From NCBI GenBank assembly GCA_001792895.1, contig MARA01000061.1, positions 111,246 through 175,245 of the forward strand: a stretch of 64,000 nucleotides of DNA, given 5' to 3'. The DNA is from Lentinus brumalis (lineage: Eukaryota; Basidiomycota; Agaricomycetes; Polyporales; Polyporaceae). Shown piece after piece: positions 45,144 through 56,496 of this stretch (position 1 is its first letter; each line of letters opens with the position of its first letter). A model generated the notes under the pieces. It ran no database searches and was not told the DNA's origin. It worked only from the letters and a program-made list of their open reading frames with translations. The position numbers and the translations under genes were made by a program.

Positions 45144-48100
45144 TTACATGATAACGCACCACTTCTGCTTCTTCTTGTCGTCCACGTGGCCGTCGATGGG
45201 GGTATTGAGGGGTGCCTCGAGTGTCGGTGATGCATCAGAACCGGTATTCGCATTCTTCCGATCCAGCGACGTGCGACCATCTTCCGGCAGCTTGGTCGTA
45301 CTGTGGAACCATCCGCCAGGGAAGAAGCGGGAGGACGCTGCCGATCCGCGACGCGTGCGAATGGAGGACGGGGAGACCTCAGTGGCAACTGGAGATGCCT
45401 CTTCGATCTGGATTTGCTCGTTCTCATTGACGACGGCGAGACGTCCAAGACTAGGCCTGGTGATTTCGGGGTCAGTCACCGCGTAGCACGATATCGAATC
45501 GAGTACTTACTTGGTAGAAACTCTCTTGGGCTCCTCGCTGCTCGGGAAGTCATGAGAATCGAGGCCGTTGCTCACGGGAGCCTCCGAGGGGGCTTCCTCG
45601 ACCTTCTCGACACTGATAGACGCAACGTCCTCAGGCCCGATGTCGGAGGCAGATCCTTGACGTGTGACAGAGTACGAAGGAGTCCAGGGTCGAGCAGGGG
45701 GCTCCTGAGTTGCCTCTGCACTGGCCGTCTGTGAGATACAGAGGTAAGAAACTGATCGCTAGAAGGGTGAAGACATGCGACGAACCTCGGGCTCCGGATC
45801 TGTGGACTCTTCGACGACAATCGAAGGCTTCTCTTCGACAGCAGGAGGGAGTTGCTCCAGATCCTCGAGCTCATGCGAGGCATGAGCGGGGCTAGCGAGC
45901 GGACTGTTGCCTTGGTGCATGACTGAGTACGACGGCGTCCAAGGAGACTTCGGTCTCTCATCCCCGGAAGGCAGGGTCGGCGGTGTCTTAGGCTGCGAGA
46001 AAGTTCAACAACATCAACTGGCAAAGGAAACTAATTCTATTCACCTCATCGACTGTTGCCTCTGTGACAATGACAGGGGTCTCTTCTGTCGGGACCTCCT
46101 CCCCGGCAGGCTCAGCTGCAGACTCCTCGATAGTAGGCGCCGCCTCTTCCGCAGCAGCAGGGGTGAAAGGCTCCTCTTCAGTTACCTCGACCTCAACAGC
46201 CGGAGCAGACGACTCCTCCGAAGGGACCTCTGCTTCGACAGCAGGTGCGGGCAGCGAATCGATTTCTGCAACGTCGGCATCTGTCGTCTGTTGAGGGGCC
46301 TGGCCAGGACTGGAGCCCTGTGAACGGACGGAGTAAGAAGGAACCCAGGACGACCTCGTCTCCTCAGTCGGCTGGCGATAACATGTTAGCATGGGAAAAG
46401 AATCATCACAACGACACGCACCTCGGGAGCCTCGACTTCCTCCGTTGCGATGAAAGGCACCTCGACAGTAGGAGCATCCTCGGTCGCCTCAATTGGGGCC
46501 TCCTGTACGGTATCTTCCTCGGGAACAGGCGCAGCCTCCTCAGAAACGACCGCAGCGAACTCTTGCGCACCAGGTGCAGGCTTAGACGTCTCCTCAGTCT
46601 GGTCAGCAGGCTCGTCTTCCAAGTCCTTGACCGCCACCGTTGGCTCTTCGGGGAGCGCGGCAGCCTCCACATTGGGCGAGTGGAGAGGGCTCGCGCCCTG
46701 CGAGCTCACGGAGTAGGACGGAACCCAAGACGGCGACTTAGGGGGCTCTCCTTCAGCAGGAACAGCAGACTCGGTGGTCTCCTCGGAAGGCTGTAATATG
46801 CACCAGTTAGTCGCTGGCGCATTTCGTAAACAGCGTAGAGACGTCTCACCTCAGCAGTGACCTCGACCTGAGGCGTGAAAAGTACGTCTTCCTGCACAAC
46901 AGGAGGGAGCTGTTCGAGCTGTTCGAGCTGCTCAATCTCCTTGTCTTCGGCAGCGTTGGCGCCAGGTCCTTGACTTGTAACACTGTACGACGGAGTCCAC
47001 GGAGACTTGGGGCGCTCCTGGAGTGACGGTGACGGCGACGGGCTACGCGAGACAGCAGCAAACTCGGCGGCTTTCGTCTGCTCAGGTTCGTCTTCGACAG
47101 CGTCGATTGCAACGATGGGGACTTCTACCTGAGCGGGAGCTTCGGCCTCGGGCTCCTCCGTAACGGGGATGTCCTCGACAGGAGCAGCCTCGGAGGTTAT
47201 AGCTTCCTCAGCAACAGGAGCCTCCTCGGCCGCATACGCCTCAGCCGCTGCAGGTTTCTCCTGGGGAGCATCGCTCTCCGAAACGGGGGAAACTTCCGCG
47301 GCCACCGCATCGTGCTGCTCGACTAGTGCTTCAGCATCGGAACCCTCGATGATGCCAGTAGCCTCCTCCACAACCGGAGCCTCAACTTCAGAGACAGAAA
47401 CCTCGGCAGGGGCCTCCTCAACAGCGTCAGCTTCGGCTACGGCCGGAACCTCTTCGAAGACGACAGTCTCCTCGACAACGGCGGGCTTCTCGGTGACGGG
47501 GGCCTCGTTCACGGACGCACTCTCCTCAGCAGCAGGCGCCGACGGCTCCTCGACAGGCGGAGAGACGTCCTCATCTTCGGCGGCGACATCTTCCGCTTCT
47601 ACTGCTTCGATAGCAGGAGCTTCGAATGGAACAGACTCCTCGACGAGCGCGGGCTCTTCTGCAGCCACGACCTCCTCCAGCTGAGCATCCTCAGTGTCAG
47701 CAGGAACCCCTCCAACCTCAGCCTCGGCAGGAGCTTCTACCTCAGCCTCAGCCGCGACAGGCTCCGCTTCCACCTCAGGAGCTTCCTCGGGGGCAGGATC
47801 TTCGGGAGCGGGGCTCTCCGCAGCGACAGACTCTTCAACAGCAACGGGCTCAGCAACGTCTTCGACCGCCTCGGACTCTTCAAGCTCTTCGGCGGCAGGA
47901 ACTTCCGCCACAGGGAGGCGCTCGACGACCTCCTCGACCTCGGGCACGAGCTCAACTTCTGATTCTACGTCCTCGACTTCGACAGCGGGAGTATCGGCAT
48001 CTTCCACAGCTTCAGCCGCAGGAGCCTCCTCCGGAGCAGGGAGGCTTCCGGCGACGTCCTCGACATCGGGCACGATCTCGGCTTCGGCTTCTTCCTCCTT

Positions 48101-50887
48101 GACTTCAACGGTGGGAGCCTCTGAATCTTGGACAGTGTCGGCGACAGGAACCTCGGGAGCCTCCTCCGGCACAGGGAGGCTTTCTTCGAGTACCTCCTCG
48201 ACCTCGGGCACCTGCTCGACCTTGGGCACCTCCTCGGCTTCCGGCTCTTCCTCCTTGACGGGAGCCTCGGGTCTGTCAACGTCTTCGGGAGCAGGAACCT
48301 CGGGAGCCTCCTCCGAAGCAGAGATGCTCTCGACAACCTCTTCGACATTGGGCACGATCTCGGCTTTGGGTTCTTCCTCCTTGACTTCGACAATGGGGGC
48401 CTCGAGTCCGTCAACAGCTTCGGCAGCTGGAGCCTGCTCCGGCGCAGGGAGGCTCTCAACGACCTCCTCGACATCGGGCTCCTCGACATCGGGCACGACC
48501 TCAGCTTCCGATTTTACGTCCTCGACTTCGACGGCGGGAGCATCGACATCTTCAACAGCATCGGCTGCAGGGGCCTCCTCCGGAGCAGCGAGGCTCTCGA
48601 CGACCTCATCAGGCACGACCTCATCTTCGGGTTCTTCCTTGACCTCGACGGCATGTTCCTCTGCGATAGGCTCGGACTCGGCAGCAGCTTCAGGCTCAGG
48701 CTCTGACTCCGTGGCAGACACAGGCTCTTCAGCAGCGACGGGCTCAGCGACTTCTTCGGCGGCAGGAGCCTCAGATTCTGCTACTACGGGAGCCTCGGGA
48801 GCTTCCTCTGGAGCAGAGAAGCCCTCGACTGCCTCCTCGACGTCGGGGACAACCTCCGCTTCCGGATCTTCCTCCTTGACCTCGACGACAGGTTCCTCTG
48901 CGATAGGCTCGGACTCGGCAGCAGCTTCAGGCTCAGGCTCTGACTCCGTGGCAGTCACAGGCTCTTCAGCAGCGACGGGCTCGGCGACTTCTTCGGCTGC
49001 AGGAGCCTCATGTTCCTCAACTACGGGAGCCGCGGGGGCTTCCTCTGGAGCAGAGAGGCCCTCGACTGCCTCCTCGACGTCGGAGACAACCTCCGCGTCC
49101 GGACCTTCCTCCTTGACTTCAACGACGGGTTCCTCCGGAGTATGCTCGGCCTCCGCAGCGTCCGCGACCAGTTCAGACTCCTGGACTGGCTCTTCGGCGG
49201 CCGCAGGCGCGTCAGCGTCAGGTGCCTCCACTGCAGGCTCGGTCTCGACCGGCACAGGTTCAGCTACGGCCTCCTCCTCAGGTTCGGCAGCTCCGACGAC
49301 GACGGGCGAAGCTTGCTCTTCAACTGCCGGAGTCTCTTCCTCGATAGCGGGAGTCTCCGCGGCAACGGGCTCCCCGACAGCAGCCTCTTCAGCTTCAGCG
49401 ATGGGCTCCTCAGCTTCAGCGATAGGCTCCTCAGCTTCAGCGATAGGCTCCTCAGCTTCAGCGATAGGCTCTTCAGCTTCAGCGATAGTTTCCTCAACTG
49501 GAGCGACAGGCGCCTCATCGACGGACTCGGACACCGGATCAACTTCTTCGAGGGCAGGCTCTGCAACTTCCTTAACGGCGGGCGTCTCGGTGGCTTCGTC
49601 CACGTCTTGTGCCTCCGACTGTGCCTCTTCGGCCGGGACGGGTGCTTCTTCTGCCACAACGAGCTCATCGACTGCAGCCGGGGCGTCTTCAGCTGCTGGC
49701 GCCTCCTCGCTTGGAAGCGGAGCTGCCTCGACCGCCTCGGAGATGTCTTCAGTGGGAACCGACGCAACCTCGACCGGATCGGAAGTCTCTTCAACAGGAG
49801 CTGCCTCGGCTGCGGGTGCCTCCCCGACCGGAGCCGGTACCTCTTCAGTGACTGCGTGTGGTTCTTCGGTCGGCTCCTCTGCGGATGGTGCAGCCTCGGC
49901 GGGGTTAGCCGCAACTGTAGTGTCTTCATCGGGAGTTTCTTCAGCCGCAGCAGGCTCTTCGGGCACGACGGGTGCCTCTTCCGTGACGACTGGGTCTTCG
50001 ACAGCGGCAGCCAGCTCTTTGTCAGCGACCTCTCCCACATCCGCGGGAGACTCTTCCACAACCGGCGCAGTCTCCTCGGCGACAGCAGGCGCGTCCTCCA
50101 CGGGGGCAGGGGTCTCCTCAGCAGCAGGTGCCGCCTCCGCCTCGTCTGTAACGGGGGTCGCCTCAACGGGGGTCTGCGCCTCCGCCACATGCGCTTCATG
50201 GACTTCGTCAGCATGCTCGGGACTAGCTTGGTATCTTCCGCATGCTCGGGGGTGGGATCCACCTCCTCCTCGGCCTCAGCGGCAGGAGCGGCCACAAAGA
50301 CAAGAGCAGGCTCAATATCCTTCGTTGCAAGGGTATCTTCAGTAGGGGCATCATTGACAGCGGAGCTCGACGACTGCTCCGTTTCTGCAGTGTCAGCCAG
50401 ATCCTCTTCCGCTGAAAGGGAGTAAGTTTGTAGCATACATGCGAAACTTGTACATGGCAACGTACCAGTTGCATTTCCGATGGTCTCAACAGGCACGGGG
50501 GCCTCAAATTTCTCCTCTGTTGCGCTCACAACATCTTCATCCTGTTTTGCATGAAATGAAGACATCGTTTTAGGTGCTGGCGCAAACGAAGATAGAACAA
50601 CGTACCTCTGCGGTCGGTGCAACCACCTCGGCGCGGCTCGCGTCGATCGTGTCATTGTCCTCGAAAGACGACGCGTCTGGGGCGACGTCCTTCGCGACTT
50701 TGTCGTCCACGGTGGTGGCACGAGTGAACTCGTCCTCCGCGGGAGGAACAATGTCTTGCGTTACCAGTTCCTTGTCGTTGACCGTGTCGGCGGCCTCTTC
50801 GAAAACCGGATCAACGCCAGAGACCGGAACCGAGGTGTCGTGAAGAAGATGGGCTGCCTGTGCTGGCTCTTCGACAGCAACAGACAT
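45144..50887 (-). CDS. Giant acidic repeat protein with five PSYSV motifs and a CaaX box
   Basis: Eight exons (50887-50606, 50541-50466, 50411-46850, 46790-46422, 46371-46045, 45992-45786, 45728-45511, 45456-45144) give about 1,784 residues if one base is restored at the G run 50219-50221. Most of the protein is low-complexity Glu/Ala/Pro/Val sequence with imperfect repeats of 'VEVKEEEPEAEVVPDVEE' type, hence disordered and very acidic. From exon 3 on, a motif W-[TV]-PSYSV-x-x-QG occurs five times, once near the end of exon 3 and once near the start of each of exons 4-7. The last exon is less acidic, has basic and Ser-rich stretches and ends 'KKKQKWCVIM', a polybasic stretch plus CaaX box that predicts prenylation (Met at the end favours farnesyl) and membrane anchoring. 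I do not recognise a named family. A membrane-tethered scaffold or brush is an inference only. Confidence 0.78.
48650..49130. repeat. Two-unit long tandem repeat (about 237 bp per unit)
   Basis: The stretch starting cgataggctcggactcggc recurs 237 bp later (48664 and 48901) with few differences, so about 79 residues of the acidic protein are duplicated. Shorter, more diverged units of about 35-45 residues fill 47940-48640. Confidence 0.75.
49390..49495. repeat. 21-bp tandem repeat, five units, coding
   Basis: Five nearly identical 21-bp units (cagcttcagcgataggctcc on the plus strand) in exon 3 of the acidic gene encode a seven-residue repeat EEPIAEA on the minus strand. The near identity at the DNA level indicates recent unit expansion. 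Confidence 0.85.
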
Positions 50888-53800
50888 GGTCGTAAAAGTG
50901 GGAGTAGACTGTGGTGAGGGGGCAGATAAGCAGGGTGGCTGTACTGGATAGCGTGTAGCAGGATGTGGACGACGTGCTCACGCGCCCCTGCCAGAGAGAA
51001 CCAACAGAATCCGGTCAAAGAGACAAAGCGCTCTTTTCATCTTCTCGCCAATCTAGATCCCCGGGCTTTCCCACCGACGCGCCCATCACGTGATCGTATC
51101 CTAATAAGTCTGGTAGCGCCGGCAAGCGGCAGGGCCCGCTACCGTGCTCTCTCCAAGTGGTGTGGTATATGTACGGGGCACGCAGCAGTCGGACTAAAGT
51201 CCTCCTGCAGCGTGCCCTTTGCAGGAAGGAGGAGAGGAAGTCGAGAGTCGAGACCAGCATGGATTCTATCACGTGGCGTTGCACGTGATCGATGTCACTT
51301 TTGATGGTGGAGTCGATCGTTTGCAGAGGCAAAATGGTATATTGTCACCCGCGATGAATCATCGGTCATCCAAATTGCTGCTCTTGCCTCCCCTATGAAG
51401 CATCTGTCAACCCCGTTTTACAGCTCCTCCCCTCCTCATCCCACCATTGCACTACTTGGTACACTACACCTTTCACTGTCCCCGAGTACGAGAAAAATGC
51501 CATTTTCACCATAGCATGCTTCCATGTCGATGTAGTCGCGTTCAAAATTTGGTCGACCAGTGAGCGCCTCCCTGGCTTTTCCCTCCAGCGTCTCTCCCCG
51601 CGTCCTCCAATTTCCGTGGCGCCCTGGTAACCTATTCCGGGCCGGCGGGCGCGGCCCATCTTTACCAATGCGCCCATTGTCCGCGCTTCGCCGCACGCCC
51701 TGTCCTCGGTTACCGCCATCCGTCGAATCTCCCGACATCTCGCGCACTTACCACCAGCGCTCGTTGGTCGCGGTCAACTACCGAAGCGCTCTGCACCAAC
51801 TTCCCACTGTCCCCCAACCGAGATGCTCCTTCGTGTTGTACGACGACTCAACCTCGTCCAACCGCCCGTTCTGTCTGCATCATGTTCACCACCACCAACC
51901 TTGCTTCTTCGGTTCTTCTCCTAGCCATCTGTCATGCCCCTCACCACGCCAGTATTATCTTCCTCTCCTCCTCCCTTCGTCCATTATCACTGAGCGTTTC
52001 CGTCCCCTGACACATCGTGTCCGCACAATATGTTTCGTTCTAGCAGTACCGATCTTCTCGCTGTACCCCGAAGGGAACATTCCCTTCAATTCATAACTTT
52101 ACTCCATTCCCCTTTGTCTCGGTGTAGGTCGTCCTCTCGGCGCGCCACCTCTCTCCCACCTTGTCCATCACCATGCTCTGCAACCCCACATTCCAGCCTC
52201 ATAGAGAGCCAACGTACAAGTCGCTGTGGTGTGATCGACAAATATGAACCAAACGACCGTCTATCCGCCTTAAGAACCAGGCTTTTGCGCCTGCACCTTC
52301 ATCTCCCGCGTCGTACTCAGTCGCACGCACGCTCAACAGGCCACCCTTGGTCGTCACTTGACACCCCGCGAAAGCTTTCCATTGCCCCGTGGCGATCACC
52401 TTGTACACGAACCCCATTCGGGCCCGATCGGGAGGTATTGCACTATCATGTAAGGCATAAAGGCGTCCCATCCACCTCGCCCTACGCCACGATGACTAAC
52501 AAACTAGCAGCCTCCGACTGCCTCACAGTATCCGCCGGACTCATCCGTACGCAAGACGCCACCGCCCTCGGTCGCCCGACACGCACAGGTGGGGTCATCT
52601 CCAACGCTCCCTGTCCGCCGCTCCATCCCAACTGACATTGATTCTCATTCAATCAGTATCTTTCGCAGCCCGTCACGTTATCGACCACACCCACCGTCTC
52701 CAAAGCTCCTCTCCAGACATGCCGTCCAACAGCACACTTCGTGAATCCCCTCCCTCAACGTGTTCATCGCTAAGGCCACTCCCCGAAACCCGGGCAGGGC
52801 TGAACTTCACTCGGGTGTCGTTTTCCCTCCATCGTCAAGTGCTGTCTCCCAGAGGACGCAATCCGCACTTCCTACCTGCGCGTACTTATCCCACGGACCC
52901 CTGAGAGGTTCCCGCATGTTTCCAGATCTCCTCGAGCAGTTCTCAGGACCAGGGAGCCTGTCAGTTGAGACAGCCGTATATTCGTTCAGACACAGCAACG
53001 GTGAAGCCTTGCTCCCAGCCGTCGCTTCGCCCACATACCTGTCGCGGCCAAAACTCACCAACATCCATGCGCTTTCCCAGATACGTACACTCGGGGCTCC
53101 CTTCGGCGGCTCGAACCTTCCTGACGTATGGATCGCCGCCGTGTGTCATTCTCGGTCCATTTCCATTGCGCCCCGACACTGGAAACACTGTACCTATAAA
53201 CCTTCGCCTTTTTGTACGACTCACACAATGTTCAACATCGCTTCCCCAACTTCTCAACCCTCGTGCTCGACATATGGCATTGTTATGATGCCACCTCCCT
53301 GACCTCCTCGCTGCGTTGCCGAACCTCCACTGGCGACACGAGCTTAGTGACGGAGGTGCGCACGGATATCGGTACTGCATGGGCCTTCGTGCTCACCTGG
53401 AAAGCCGTCAGGTACCTGTGGCTCGACGTCATCCAGCAATGCGACACTGCGAGTACTTCATGGTAGGCGATGTGCTCGCGCATACTTACCCCCGCGGCGC
53501 GTCCACTCTAAGTATACCTGAACATGGACCCCATAATCATCATTCTTTTCTTGAACACTCGCGTGGGGTGATGCCCGCAACTTATAGACCGTGTCGCCTT
53601 GCGAAGGCCAGTCCCCGAATCCGGGCTTGTCGGTGCGGCTCGCTCGACCGCTATCTCACGCTGAGAGACCTTCAGGCAGGTAACTACCGTCTTCTACCTT
53701 GAATCCGCCCACTGTCATACACACAGAGTGTAGAAGTTAGTATGACAAAACGGCGCAGCGACCCGTGCGCGTTGTCTTCCCGTATTCATGTCATCCGGTC

Positions 53801-54072
53801 GGAGTCGGACATGACATGACTGCGCAGGAACGGGCTACATGACGTTCCTCTCGACATGTCGCACCTCCTCGTCCGGCCTCCGCCTATATATATACCAGTC
53901 ATAACTTATGTACTTCGAGGATCCAACCTCACCCTGTGAAACCCGCGTGCACCCTCTACCCTGTTCGTCAAGTGCCATCCTCGCAATGGCTACGAAATTC
54001 CCTTGCAAGCCACTTCGCACGTTGTGCTCAACACCTGGTCAGTCCAAGTAACTTCCCATGGCCTAGCCAAGG

Positions 54073-54108
54073 GAACTCCACGACCGCGTTGAACTCCACG
54101 ACCACGTT
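54073..54108. repeat. 18-bp direct repeat, two units
   Basis: gaactccacgaccgcgtt at 54073-54090 is followed immediately by gaactccacgaccacgtt at 54091-54108, with one difference. Confidence 0.8.
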
Positions 54109-54673
54109 GGCCTGGCGCCGTTGGCGTGCCGTGCCAGCAGCACGCGCCGGAGGGTGATCCACTACGGTCACAGCGGAGATTGCCCCTCCTTCCCCGATGG
54201 CTACCAGCCCGTCGTGGCAGGGCTGCTGGAGTTGTCCACCCAGCTCATACACGATCCCGATCACATACGTGAGGCGCATGTGAGAATCGACCGCAATGGT
54301 ATCATCGCTCCGGACCACGGGCGGCACGACGATGTGTTCCAAGCTCTGAGCGGCCGTAAGTATCCAACGGTCCTCTACGGAATCCGCCCGCAGCAGGTGC
54401 TACAAAATGTATGAACACTGGCACGCAAATTGCTCTATGCACACTTACCGACACGCCACCCGCCCGTTTGGTGCCATTATTTGCGCGAGCCATGGGTACG
54501 CTGGCAGCGTGCGGCGGGGGAGGCTGAGTGCGCACGATCTCCTCGATCCAAGCGGGTCGGCATGTATAGGGCGCACTCCGTTGGGCTAGCAATATTGCGT
54601 AACTCCACACAGTCGCCAGGCGCGAGTACAGCCCCGGTTGAGCGGACCCATGCAGAGTATTCGTGCCCGAATA

Positions 54674-54705
54674 TTCCACGTACGCAGGTCCTTCCACGTA
54701 CGCAG
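54674..54705. repeat. 14-bp direct repeat, two units
   Basis: ttccacgtacgcag at 54674-54687 and again at 54692-54705, separated by four bases; each unit contains the palindrome cgtacg. Confidence 0.75.
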
Positions 54706-56496
54706 CTCCGGTCAATCCGTTCGAGATCCCCTCGTGTGTTCCCTCCGTTCCTCCTGTGCACACACGGATAGCACCGTCAGTCCACGGGACTTCTAAGACG
54801 CGCGCAGCCCAACGTGCCGTCACACTCACAGCGGATGCTCACAGTTCAGCTCGGCGAGTATAGCCTTCCATTTTGCGGTGGGTCCTCCTCCACGAGGTCG
54901 GGTTCGAAAGCGGCTGTAACAGAGGTAGGAGTTCGAGAGACCACGGGGCGCAACCGGCGACGTATACGAGTACATGAAGAGGACATGGGGGCATGGGACA
55001 CTGGAGTCCGTGGGCGCGAGAGCGAACAGTGACACGTACATGCGCGTGCGCGTCTCTCAGGCCCTGCATTGTCGAGCGCAGGGTTTCGTCCAATTCGGGG
55101 GAATTTGAGCCATCCCCTGAATGCGTAACGCGGCAGCGCTGCGTCTCCTACCTCGGCAGGTCGGACCTATCGCGATTGACCAGGAAGCTGTATCTACTAG
55201 AGCAGGTCAGTAGGCTATGTCGTTTCGGATGATCGTCGAAGATGTACCTGTATGCCTGCCCCGCGCCGAGACAGTTCCGAACATGTCTCGCTACTCCCTC
55301 CTCAGCCTCTGCGCCGTCTAGCCAGATAGGGACAAGATTGGTTCTTGCAGCTCCTCAGATTTGGGATGCACGCGGCTCGTCGGATCTTGAATTGAGCAGA
55401 CAGTGAAGAGGACAAGGCGATGGTCGTGGACAGGAAAGCCTCGAGGACTGTCTTCGAAATGGGACACGACCGTGTAGTATAGCCATACGTACATACCTGG
55501 GAGCCCTCGGTGGCTGCCTCCCTCCATCGCTTGGAGCCGCAGTCGCGGGTGACCTACAGCACATGCAGGCGCGGCCCAACTACGCCTATCCGAGGGAAGG
55601 TCTTGTAAGAGCATCAGAGGGCTCAGAGGTTCAAGTCGCCAGTAGAAGGGGCGGGTGATGCAACTCCAGGAGTGATAATGAGTCCGCGACAGACCACGAT
55701 GGCCGAAGTAGTACTTACCGCAAGGTTTCGCCAGAAGAGAGTCATCGTGGTAACTGCAGAATCAGGACGCGCTTGAATCCGTCGTCCCACCACCACCGAC
55801 CCCGCGCATCCCTGGCCATTTATTGGAACTGTAATTATCACCCCGCACTCCTTCATTTCCTTCGCCGTCACTGTGAACCTCCTCAGCTGCGCGCCCAGTC
55901 GTATGATCGGCCGCGATTCTGCTCGATATCGGCAACGTCACCACCTCCCACCTCGCTCGCGCAAAGTAAAGACCCACGACCGGTCGAGCCTTCGCCGCCC
56001 ACTGTTGCACCAGCGTGTTTCGACGAGAATAGTGTTCTTACACGGTCTCAGGCCCGCGTATACATGGCCTTGGTGTTTCAAACCTCAATCACGGCCGCAC
56101 GGTGTACACACACAGTTCCCGAGGTGCGTATCGCCGTTCCTGGTTATGCCATGTGCATGTCATCTCCGTAGCTGCGATGCATGCGGTCGTTGGTACCGGG
56201 AAGCACAGGCCCTCGCCACGCCGTGTCTATCTCTCATCAAGCCTGTCACCGGCACATATGTCTTAGTGCTCACGCCGCACCCGACTGTTCGGCGTACCAT
56301 TCCCTGTCCCGGTGCATTATGCATTACATAGCTCCCATCCTTATTCCCCCATCACATTCCTAAGGACGTTCCACCCTACCACGACGATGAATACTCCCCA
56401 ATGTCACCACGACGATCATTGCACGTACAGTCACAGCCTTTAGTCCTTTCATGTCAGGACACCAGAGACGAGTTCCAGGCAATACATGATTAGTCC

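Larger units (their letters stand above)
50888..56496. other. 5.6-kb region without recognisable genes
   Basis: No ORF here has a domain or a consistent exon structure. From about 51.4 to 53.3 kb the plus strand is strikingly C/T-rich. Small tandem repeats occur at 54073-54108 (18 bp, twice) and 54674-54705 (ttccacgtacgcag, twice). The right part adjoins the large transposon gene and may be its non-coding flank. Terminal inverted repeats could not be confirmed by eye. Confidence 0.4.

Noticed and set aside
48650..49500. Possible CRISPR-like array from regular repeats
   Set aside because: The units are contiguous, in-frame coding repeats without spacers, in a eukaryotic gene.
47694..50345. 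883-codon plus-strand ORF rich in Ser, Thr, Ala and Gly, mucin-like
   Set aside because: It is the antisense shadow of exon 3 of the minus-strand acidic protein: Glu/Ala/Pro codons read backwards give Ser/Thr/Ala/Gly. It has no signal peptide, and the minus-strand model has introns and a defined end.
49010..50425. 471-codon plus-strand ORF rich in Arg, Leu, Ser and Cys
   Set aside because: Another antisense frame over the same repeats, with no domain and improbable composition.
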